From: Acidobacteriota bacterium
GTDB lineage: Bacteria; Acidobacteriota; Terriglobia; Bryobacterales; Bryobacteraceae
Length of the DNA: 64,000 nucleotides
Direction: 5' to 3'
Assembly: GCA_025352795.1 (NCBI GenBank)
Contig: JANXSF010000136.1
Span: forward strand, 41,136 to 105,135
In this document: positions 8,266 through 15,396 of the stretch, one piece after another
Numbering within the stretch: the first letter of the stretch is position 1
How the letters are laid out: the number at the start of each line of letters is the position of its first letter
Notes under the pieces: generated by a model
The model's database searches: none
Seen by the model: only the letters and a program-made list of their open reading frames with translations
Told to the model about the DNA's origin: nothing
Position numbers and translations under genes: made by a program

Positions 8266-8883
8266 TTACTGCTTAACACTGATCGACTTAAAATATACGG
8301 TGGAGCGGCCATCGTGATTCTGAATGCCGATGTAGCCTGCATCGGGTCTGGGTCCGCGCACTGGTTCAAACCATTGCTTCCGTTCGGGAACAGGCTGATC
8401 ACCACGGAACGTATTCACCAGCTTGCCGTTGAGCTTCACCATTGTCGCCTGACCCTTCAACTGAATTTCCATCACATTCCACTGACCGGCTGGCTTTTGG
8501 TTGTGCATGGTCACCTTGCTTAAAGAGTAAATGGCACCGGTGGAATGCCAATCATCCCCACCAGCGTCGATTTGAACTTCATAGCCATTGTGAACGCCAT
8601 ACCAGGGGTCCCGTGGAGCTTCTGGCATGCGGATGTAGATCCCGGAATTGTCGCTTTTACCTGTGGTTTTGAAGACCACTTTAATAGTGGAGTTACCGAA
8701 TTTGGCACCCTCATAATAGAGCAGCCCCATTCCGCCTTCGGTCTTCAGCAGACCACCGTCAATAACAAATTTTCCAGGGCCAGTCATTTTCCAGCCGGTG
8801 GTATCTTTCCCGTTGTAGAGCTCTTTCCATCCGGCAGCGGGGGCCAGGGTGGCCAGTACAATCAAAGCAATCAGAATTCGCAT
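8266..8883 (-). CDS. Secreted DUF1080 / 3-keto-disaccharide hydrolase domain protein
   Basis: A 205-residue exported protein: signal peptide MRILIALIVLATLAPAAG, then one jelly-roll domain of the PF06439 type with the landmarks GWKELYNGKDTTGWK, DNSGIYIRMPE, YEVQIDAG, TGAIYSL, QWNVMEI and GYIGIQNHDGRSTVYFKSI. Members bind or cleave sugars, and some hydrolyse 3-keto-glycosides; they are very common in acidobacteria and planctomycetes. Length matches a single-domain member. There is no clear Shine-Dalgarno; a weak promoter places the transcript start two or three bases before the ATG. The lipoprotein gene follows on the same strand. Confidence 0.87.
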   Translation of the reverse strand: MRILIALIVLATLAPAAGWKELYNGKDTTGWKMTGPGKFVIDGGLLKTEGGMGLLYYEGAKFGNSTIKVVFKTTGKSDNSGIYIRMPEAPRDPWYGVHNGYEVQIDAGGDDWHSTGAIYSLSKVTMHNQKPAGQWNVMEIQLKGQATMVKLNGKLVNTFRGDQPVPERKQWFEPVRGPRPDAGYIGIQNHDGRSTVYFKSISVKQ

Positions 8884-8892
8884 GGTTCTTTG

Positions 8893-8921
8893 ATCTTACT
8901 CCGCTGGCGGTTTAAAACCAA
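8893..8921 (-). promoter_or_regulatory. Possible near-leaderless promoter of DUF1080 gene
   Basis: Minus strand TTGGTT (8921-8916), 17-base spacer, TAAGAT (8898-8893); predicted +1 at 8886, three bases before the ATG. Both hexamers are imperfect, so this is weak support. Confidence 0.35.
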
Positions 8922-8967
8922 TCTATGGGGTATAGCGAGCATGTGTTTGGCATCGTAGCTTAGCGTC

Positions 8968-10453
8968 CTACACGAACATGTCGGGTGTAGGTAACAGCAA
9001 TCGAGTGCCTGCCGCATCCGCTTCATTCGGGTCCATAAAAGCGTTTGTTCGATCAAGAATGAGCCGCGCCCGGTTCAAGTCCGAAAAATCCACGGCTGCT
9101 GTATAACGCTGCGCAAAGTCAAGTATGCGAATTATGGCTCCTATGATTCGATTCTGAGATATAGCCTTCAGAGCCATCAGATAGTTGCTGCGGAATACTG
9201 TGGGCATAATGATTCGGCTCTCGCTGGCGGCAACCAACTCCGCGTTCATCATGATGCGGGCAACGCGGCCGTTGCCGTCAGCAAAAGGGTGAACCTCTGC
9301 GATGAGGAACATCATGAAGATCGCGCGATGCAGCGGGCTTGTCAGGCCGCGATATATTTCAAAGCCCTTCATGAGAGTCCCCTCCACGAGTTCCGGTCCA
9401 ACAAACAGCGTCCCACCAGCTCGGTTCGGATCGGTCTTGCATTTACCAGGCCCTTTGTCCGGGCGTCCCTCCATGATTTGCGCATGACGGCTTTTCAACA
9501 GCACCATGAGTTCCTGGGAGCTTTTCGGGCAACGGGACATTTCGCGTTGGTCCGAGACTATCTTCCACGTACCGAGCACGTCATGAGCATCCGCCGGCCG
9601 CGCAGCCGGGATATGCCCATTGAAGACAATGTCGGCGGCTTCATCCACCGCGAATTCAGTGCCTTCAATGAAGTTCGAAAAGTATGCCTCGAAGAACGGC
9701 AGTGCCGACCCATCGGTCAGCCGCGCCGGGCGGGTGACAGGTGCCGTACCCGCCAACTCAGCAAAAAGTTGGTGGAATAGTTCCAGTCGCTGCGGATCGT
9801 ACGGTACCCCTGCCGCGCGTGCGATCCCGACTGGCGATTCGCGCCGCGTTTCTCGTGTCCCCACAACGAGCCAATCAGAGTATCCAGATTCTGGAACTCA
9901 TTAGTCATGCCCAACTGATTTGCGACCAGTCTTGCATTGTCACGGAGGCGCTGAATTGCAGGCTCGCCGCTTTGACGGAGGATTTCATCCAGGCGCTCTT
10001 CAATCTCTCGAACTGAGAGTGTGCGGGCAACGCCTGAGCGAGCGCGCGAGGGACGCATATTCTCGAGGAATGCGCGCGCGGGCGGCGCAAGGCGCAGACT
10101 CCCAATGAAGGACCTATCGGTCTCCAAAGCAACCGGCCCTTTGCGGGGGCGCAAAGTCACTCCGGGTAAGGCAATGTCACGCTTGTGATCAGCGATGAGA
10201 AACACGGAACCATCGACTGCGGGCCGATTCTCCAATGCTGTCCGGTCGGCGATCAGTGCACCGGGGAGATAGGCATCTACCAGCGGCCAAAGATTTAGCA
10301 GTACAAGATTCTCTGGCTGTTCTTTGAGATTGCTCGTGTATAAACGGGAACCAATTTTTCGTAGACGCCCAAGCTTCACTTCGCGCGAGACGGCGGCAGC
10401 AAGATCCGCACTGGAAACGAAGACCTCGGGGGCATGGTTGAGAAATCGGGCAT
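8968..10453 (-). pseudogene. fic: Fic-domain AMPylase with AbiEi-like N-terminus, broken by frameshift
   Basis: The C-terminal part (minus strand, 9864-8968) holds a complete Fic active-site motif HPFADGNGRVAR and, before it, SNFIEG, the (S/T)xxxE(G/N) inhibitory motif of self-inhibited Fic proteins. The N-terminal part (GRLRKIGSRLYTSNL, ALIADRTALENRP, SPARARSG-like region) resembles the AbiEi-type antitoxin/winged-helix region that fronts a family of about 500-residue Fic proteins. The two parts are in different frames: at about 9860 the N-terminal frame reads LIGSLWG and the other continues GTRETRRESPVG, as if one G were missing from a GGGG run. A second slip is likely at a CCCCC run near 10430, since PEVFVSSADLAAAV continues upstream without an ATG in frame while ATG codons at 10435 and 10453 lie one frame away. 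Base composition is richer in GC than neighbours. Either a pseudogene or two sequencing errors. Confidence 0.75.
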
Positions 10454-10533
10454 TTAGAGAGCGTCCTGCGCCTAATTTAGCAATGTTTCGGGAGTTAACG
10501 GCACCATTCTGGATGTTTTCGGGGTTTAGCGGG
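10442..10533. promoter_or_regulatory. Three phased imperfect repeats at fic start, putative operator
   Basis: Related plus-strand segments around a TCGGG core at 10446-10450, 10488-10492 and 10519-10523, each followed by a T(T/A)-rich stretch resembling TTTAGCG and preceded by ATGTTT or GAAA. Core spacings of 42 and 31 bases are close to four and three helical turns. Position just upstream of and over the fic start fits autoregulation by its antitoxin-like N-terminus. Confidence 0.45.
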
Positions 10534-10612
10534 CGTCTCTACGTTTCGATCCGACAATTGTGATCTCACAAATGATTTCTGAATGACCGATTGAGGCGAT
10601 ATTCTGGGTGCA

Positions 10613-11704
10613 GTGCACCGCAAACTGGAACAGCTTCGGCTTTGGGTAAATGAACGGTTCGATAACCGTGTTACGCGGTTGGGTACCTTGTTTGCAGTCC
10701 TTACTGTCACGGTAGGATCGGCGGCATTGATTTCCGCCAACAATCTGCTCTTCCTCATCGTATCGGCACTGTTGGCGACACTGCTGATTTCCGGTGTGAT
10801 CAACCGCTTAATGTTGACTGGCCTGGAAATGGAGTTCCTGCTTCCAGAACATGTGTCGGCGCGCATGCCCGGAACGGCTCGGATTGTGGTGCGCAATCAC
10901 AAGAGCTGGCTTCCTTCGTTTTCACTCCTGCTGGAACCCAGAGGGCAAAGTGGGTTTACCAACTCGCTCTACTTCCCTTTTCTGCCAGGACGATCTTTGG
11001 AAGAACAGCAAGTAGCAATCCTGTTCCCCAAGCGCGGCAAATATACGGAAAACAATTTCCGTTTTTCTACGCGATTTCCTTTCGGCTTTGCCGAACGGCG
11101 CACCAGTGTGTCGTTGAAAGGGGAAGTTCTCGTCTATCCCAACTTAGATAAAAAGCCCGGATTTGAGGATCTGGCAGCGGAACTTCTGGGCGATACGGCG
11201 GTGCGGGATCGGGGTCGTGGAACCGAATTCCACAGTCTTCGCCCTTATCAGCATGGGGAAGGTGCGCGGCACTTGGATTGGAAAGGTACGGCCCACACGG
11301 GGGAATTACAAGTGCGGGAGTTCACCAGGGAACAGCACCAATTAATTGAGATCGTGCTGGATACCCAAGCTGTCGAGCAATTGGAATGGTTTGATTGGGC
11401 GGTGGAATACGCAGCTTGGCTGGCCATGGAAATGAGTTCCAGAGGATGGCCCGTGCGTTTCCGTTGCGGGGCCACAGACATTTCAGTTCCTTCAAAAGGC
11501 ACAGTTTACGATATCCTTAAGTTTCTGGCCGACGTTGAAATTAGGTTAGCGACGCCAATACACCCTGATGAAATTCGAAGCATCGCAATTGTGTTTACTG
11601 CCAGGCCGGCAGTTATGGAAGCGGCAGGCTGGCAAGGTGCTCGTTTTATTGGCCTTGATAACCGGATTAGTCCCCGCCCAGCCAGCCCCGCAGCCACCCG
11701 ATAA
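10613..11704 (+). CDS. DUF58 domain membrane protein
   Basis: A 363-residue protein. Two hydrophobic segments close together (residues 23-41 and 44-62) anchor it; the rest includes the DUF58 signature RGTEFHSLRPYQHGEGARHL followed by DWKGTAHTGELQVREF. In this family the C-terminal part has a von Willebrand-like fold, and members usually sit next to a MoxR AAA+ ATPase and transglutaminase-like proteins in surface or folding modules; neither is present here, so this copy is an orphan. It starts with GTG at 10613, with GAGGCG about 15 bases upstream as a poor ribosome site. Its last 68 bases or more overlap the following receptor gene in another frame. Confidence 0.82.
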   Translation: MHRKLEQLRLWVNERFDNRVTRLGTLFAVLTVTVGSAALISANNLLFLIVSALLATLLISGVINRLMLTGLEMEFLLPEHVSARMPGTARIVVRNHKSWLPSFSLLLEPRGQSGFTNSLYFPFLPGRSLEEQQVAILFPKRGKYTENNFRFSTRFPFGFAERRTSVSLKGEVLVYPNLDKKPGFEDLAAELLGDTAVRDRGRGTEFHSLRPYQHGEGARHLDWKGTAHTGELQVREFTREQHQLIEIVLDTQAVEQLEWFDWAVEYAAWLAMEMSSRGWPVRFRCGATDISVPSKGTVYDILKFLADVEIRLATPIHPDEIRSIAIVFTARPAVMEAAGWQGARFIGLDNRISPRPASPAATR

Positions 11705-13541
11705 AATTGAGCCTTTGAAAAGTTCCATCACCGTGACAGAATCAGTCACAACGGAAACCCCGGCAGCGGTAACTGTGTTCACTACAAAACAGATTGAAGA
11801 AAACCCCGGCGTGAACATTGACGACCGTTTGCGAACGTTACCCGGATTCAGCCTTTTTCGCCGATCCTCCAGCGTAGCGGCCAACCCCACGACTCAAGGC
11901 ATTTCTCTACGAGGGTTAGGTTCCAGCGGTGCATCCAGAACCTTGGTTCTTTGGGATGGCATTCCAGCCAATGATCCCTTTGGCGGCTGGGTTTACTGGA
12001 CCCGTTTTGCACCGGAGTCTTTGGACCGTGCCGAAATTTCCCGTGGTGCATCGACCAGTGTATTCGGTGATCGTGCGTTAAGCGGGGCCATCTCTTTATT
12101 CACCAAGCCAGCCGAACGGTGGAAGTTGTTGGGGAGCTATGAAGGTGGGAACAAACATACCCATCAGCTTTCCACTGGATTTTCTCATCTTATGCAGCAA
12201 TGGGCGTTTTCCACCAATGCCCGCGCGTTGACGACGGATGGTTACTACATTGTTCCCCAATACAAACGCGGAACGGCGGACACTCCTGCGGGGGTTCGAT
12301 TTGTGGCCATGGATACCCGTGCCGATTGGTTGCAATCGGACAAGAGCCGACTATTTTTGAAGTTCGACATGCTGGCCGAACAGCGTGCCAACGGAACAGC
12401 ATTGGTGAGCAACTCCACCGGAGCGGGTGAAATTGCCGCGCACTATCATCGCGAGATTGGATCCGATTCGTTAACTATCTTGGCCTACCATCAGCGTGCC
12501 CAATACCATGCCAGCTTCTCCACCGTTGCGGCGAATCGCAACAGTGAACGGATCACGTCGTGGCAGCGAGTACCCGCTGAAGCCACCGGAGGGGCGGCCA
12601 TGTACGGCGTAACCCGGACACAGTGGAACGCCCTGATTGGCGGCGATTTCCAACGAGTGGAAGGGCAAAGCAAAGATATTCTTGTTCCAACCGGGGATCG
12701 CATTGGAGGCGGAGTGCAATTCCAACGCGGTGGATTTGCGCAAACCGATTTCAAGGCAGGCTCCCTGCGTCTGTTTGGCGGCACGCGAGTGCACAGCACG
12801 GGCATCAACACGTTTCTAAACCCCAGCGGTGGTTTGACCTACGGAAAGAAAAATTGGCGAGCCCGCGGATCTGTCTACAAAAGCTTCCGCGCCCCTACCC
12901 TGAACGAACTGTATCGGGAATTTCGAGCCGGGAACACCACCACTTTGCCGAATGCTCTTTTGAAACCGGAAAGTGCTTTTGGGGCTGAGTTGGGTGCCGA
13001 TTATAGCGGCGAATTGGGCCTACTTTCAGTGACAGCGTTTCGCACTGAGATCAAACAAATTATTACGAATGTTACGTTACTGACGTCGCCAACTTTGATT
13101 CAACGGCAGCGACAGAATGCCGCCAGCGCTCTGAACCGTGGAATTGAGGCCACTTGGTCCTACAACTTTAAAGAACTGCGCAGTGAAGCTTCTTACCTTT
13201 ATGCCGATGGTCGATTCGCCAACGGGTTCCGGCTGCCACAAGTTCCCAAGAGTCAAGGTTCAGCGACACTGACTTGGACGCATAAGCGAGGAATGCTTTC
13301 TGCGGGTCTGCGCAGCTTTGCTCTGCAATTTGAGGACGAAATTAATCTGTATCGCCTGCCCGGTTACGCCACAATTCACACCACCGCGCGCTACCAGTTG
13401 ACCAGCTCCGTATCAGCAATGTTGGCGATTGAGAACATTTTGGATCGGCAATATGTGGTTGGATTCAACCCAACACCGCTTATTGGGGCACCTCTGCTAT
13501 GGCGCGGCGGCTTGCGTTGGGATGGAAAATTGAAAAAGTGA
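11568..13541 (+). CDS. TonB-dependent receptor, BtuB/CirA-like
   Basis: A classical TonB receptor without the carboxypeptidase-like domain: signal segment VLVLLALITGLVPAQ, a plug domain (ITVTESVTTETPAAVTVFTT, DDRLRTLPGFS, TQGISLRGLGSSGASRTL, LWDGIPANDPFGGWVYW) and a barrel ending near ILDRQYVVGFNPTPLIGAP. Ligand could be a corrinoid, siderophore or similar; nothing decides. The start is uncertain: ATG at 11568 gives a long n-region of about 23 residues, GTG at 11637 starts right at the hydrophobic core. Even the later choice overlaps the DUF58 gene by 68 bases, so the overlap is real. It ends three bases from a convergent stop. Confidence 0.85.
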   Translation: MKFEASQLCLLPGRQLWKRQAGKVLVLLALITGLVPAQPAPQPPDKIEPLKSSITVTESVTTETPAAVTVFTTKQIEENPGVNIDDRLRTLPGFSLFRRSSSVAANPTTQGISLRGLGSSGASRTLVLWDGIPANDPFGGWVYWTRFAPESLDRAEISRGASTSVFGDRALSGAISLFTKPAERWKLLGSYEGGNKHTHQLSTGFSHLMQQWAFSTNARALTTDGYYIVPQYKRGTADTPAGVRFVAMDTRADWLQSDKSRLFLKFDMLAEQRANGTALVSNSTGAGEIAAHYHREIGSDSLTILAYHQRAQYHASFSTVAANRNSERITSWQRVPAEATGGAAMYGVTRTQWNALIGGDFQRVEGQSKDILVPTGDRIGGGVQFQRGGFAQTDFKAGSLRLFGGTRVHSTGINTFLNPSGGLTYGKKNWRARGSVYKSFRAPTLNELYREFRAGNTTTLPNALLKPESAFGAELGADYSGELGLLSVTAFRTEIKQIITNVTLLTSPTLIQRQRQNAASALNRGIEATWSYNFKELRSEASYLYADGRFANGFRLPQVPKSQGSATLTWTHKRGMLSAGLRSFALQFEDEINLYRLPGYATIHTTARYQLTSSVSAMLAIENILDRQYVVGFNPTPLIGAPLLWRGGLRWDGKLKK

Positions 13542-13544
13542 AAT

Positions 13545-14792
13545 CTACTTTTTGCGTTTACCAATGCAGTAAAGATGTGCCGCGGTGCGTTGGAAAATTT
13601 GACCATCGCTGATGGCCGGTGAACTGAGCGTGTAATCGTTCAAAGTGTTTTCTGCAATCACTTCAAATTTGGGGCCGGCCTTGAGCACCGTAGTAACGCC
13701 TTCTTCACTGGTGATATAAATTTTTCCATCAGCCAGCACTGGGGAAGCGCTGTAGATTGCCTTGGCAATGCGTTGACCGGAATATATTTCTGCACCAGTC
13801 TTGGCATCGAAACAGAACACAATACCACGGTCGTTGGTTACGTAAAGATACGTGCCATCGGTAACGGGGCTGGGCACATCAGGACCATTGGAAGTTGTCC
13901 AGGCGACGTGTGTATTGGTGATATCGCCCTTGCCCCCAGCTTTCAACGCGACCATTGGCTTCACCCTGGAACAGGCATAAATCATGCCGTCTTTGACCAC
14001 TGCTGAGGCGATGATGCGGTTCATGGCGAAGCTGGTGGGGTTCAACACTTTTGCCCGCCACAGTTCTTTCAAAGTTTCCGGATCGTGGCCGGTGACATAA
14101 TCGCCGCCACTGATAACAATCTCCGTATTCTTGCCGTATTCCAGTAGCTGAGGCGTTGTATAGGCGTCGGGTGCTTCTACTTTGGCATCGGTCCAACGCT
14201 CCACTTTTTGGGTAGTCTTGCCTGTCTTGCCATCGATTTTAAGCAGATACGATGGATCACTGGTCTTCATCCCATGCAGCACTTGCACGAAGAGAGAACC
14301 TTTGTAAAGCAAGGGAGACGATCCGTATCCCCAATTCAGCCCGAACTTTCCATAGTCCTTTTGAACATCGCGAGCCCACAATTCCTTGCCATCGAATTCG
14401 AAGGCTTTGATGATGCCGGTGCCGGTCATGGCCCACACGGTTTTGCCATCAGTCACAGGCGAAGGAGTGGACATGTTGTGCTTATTGATTTTGAAATTAC
14501 CGCCAGCCAGCGGCTTCTTCCAACGCACTTTGCCATCGTTCCGGTCTAACGCCCAAAATTCCAGATTGTCACCATCGGCAACATTTAGAAAAATGAATTC
14601 GCCCCAGATAATGGGCGTGGACCCGCTGCGCGAAGGAAGTTCCAGCTTCCAGGTGATGTTCTCAGTGGTGGACCATTTGACGGGAAGTCCCACTTCATGA
14701 CTGCTGCCGTCCAAACTGGGACCACGCCACTGAGGCCAATTTTCTGCGTGAAGTAGGCTGAGCGCGACAAACAGTAGAAGAACATTTTTCAT
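13545..14792 (-). CDS. Secreted PQQ-type beta-propeller protein
   Basis: About 415 residues from the ATG at 14792, which gives the signal peptide MKNVLLLFVALSLLHA; an upstream extension would hide it. The mature N-terminus ENWPQWRGPSLDGSS is the usual opening of acidobacterial and planctomycete PQQ_2 (PF13360) proteins. Propeller blades of the type ALDRNDGKVRWKK, KTGAEIYSG and DPETLKELWRAK follow. Most of these proteins do not bind PQQ and act as periplasmic scaffolds; BamB has the same fold. No Shine-Dalgarno is seen; a weak TATGCT lies nine bases before the ATG. No catalytic domain or operon partner is visible. Confidence 0.83.
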   Translation of the reverse strand: MKNVLLLFVALSLLHAENWPQWRGPSLDGSSHEVGLPVKWSTTENITWKLELPSRSGSTPIIWGEFIFLNVADGDNLEFWALDRNDGKVRWKKPLAGGNFKINKHNMSTPSPVTDGKTVWAMTGTGIIKAFEFDGKELWARDVQKDYGKFGLNWGYGSSPLLYKGSLFVQVLHGMKTSDPSYLLKIDGKTGKTTQKVERWTDAKVEAPDAYTTPQLLEYGKNTEIVISGGDYVTGHDPETLKELWRAKVLNPTSFAMNRIIASAVVKDGMIYACSRVKPMVALKAGGKGDITNTHVAWTTSNGPDVPSPVTDGTYLYVTNDRGIVFCFDAKTGAEIYSGQRIAKAIYSASPVLADGKIYITSEEGVTTVLKAGPKFEVIAENTLNDYTLSSPAISDGQIFQRTAAHLYCIGKRKK

Positions 14793-14895
14793 ATACAGGG
14801 AAGCATACTTTGGATGGCAGGTCTTCTGCAACCATTTGCCAGTTTCCCTCCGGATATTAAGTTTGGAATAACGGCGACAAATCAGCCGAGATTGA

Positions 14896-14904
14896 TGATA
14901 TAAT
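14896..14904 (+). promoter_or_regulatory. Extended -10 promoter of HU gene
   Basis: TGATATAAT at 14896-14904, an extended -10 element with consensus TATAAT and no good -35 at standard distance. Predicted +1 is near 14911, leaving a 150-base leader before the HU gene. Confidence 0.55.
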
Positions 14905-14967
14905 GCTATTGCATTAGTTGGTAGTGTTGCTTAGCAGTACCCCCCCTTTTATTTTGAAAATTCGTGA

Positions 14968-14991
14968 CTGAAGTTTCTTCAAAAACTTCAG
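14968..14991 (+). promoter_or_regulatory. Hairpin in HU mRNA leader
   Basis: CTGAAGTTT (14968-14976) and AAACTTCAG (14983-14991) are perfectly complementary, giving a 9-bp stem with a 6-base loop. No U-run follows, so it is not an intrinsic terminator. A run of seven C lies 22 bases upstream. A role in RNA stability or regulation is inference. Confidence 0.5.
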
Positions 14992-15060
14992 CAATGTATT
15001 TCTATTAGGATTTTTGCGTCTCACGGGTTTCACAATTTTTGGCAGTAACCAGGGGGAAAA

Positions 15061-15396
15061 ATGGTTGGAGAAGCTAGAGCACAAGAAAAGTCAAAGCCCG
15101 TCCTCACCAAAGAGGATTTGATCCGCGAAATCAGCCGGGTCTGCGACTTAACCTTAACCGATTCTCAAGAAGTTTTAGACGGAATGTTTGGCGGAATGGT
15201 GAAAGCCCTGTCCGGTGGGGACCGTATTGAAATTAGGGGATTCGGAATCTTTTTTTCAAGGGACCGCAAGGCCCGCATTGGTCGAAACCCGAAAACCGGC
15301 GAACGCGTAGACGTGCCAGAAAAGAAAGTTGGCCGTTTCAAACCGGCCAAAGAACTACTGCGGATTGTCAACGGGAAGGAAGATCTGGCGCGATAG
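15061..15396 (+). CDS. HU/IHF family nucleoid DNA-binding protein
   Basis: A 111-residue member of the bacterial HU fold: LTKEDLIREISRVCDLTLTD (helices 1-2), GDRIEIRGFGIFFSRDRKAR, then the arm RIGRNPKTGERVDVPEKK with the intercalating Asn-Pro, and VGRFKPAKELLRIVNG. The GFG and RNPKTG motifs are complete. It has a 15-residue basic/polar N-terminal extension (MVGEARAQEKSKPV) compared with the ~90-residue standard. It is preceded by AGGGGG at good spacing and has its own long leader with a hairpin. The last 29 bases overlap the convergent kinase gene. Confidence 0.93.
   Translation: MVGEARAQEKSKPVLTKEDLIREISRVCDLTLTDSQEVLDGMFGGMVKALSGGDRIEIRGFGIFFSRDRKARIGRNPKTGERVDVPEKKVGRFKPAKELLRIVNGKEDLAR

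Noticed and set aside
8884..8967. Possible tRNA in the gap before the DUF1080 gene
   Set aside because: No TTCGAAT-type T-loop or cloverleaf could be drawn.
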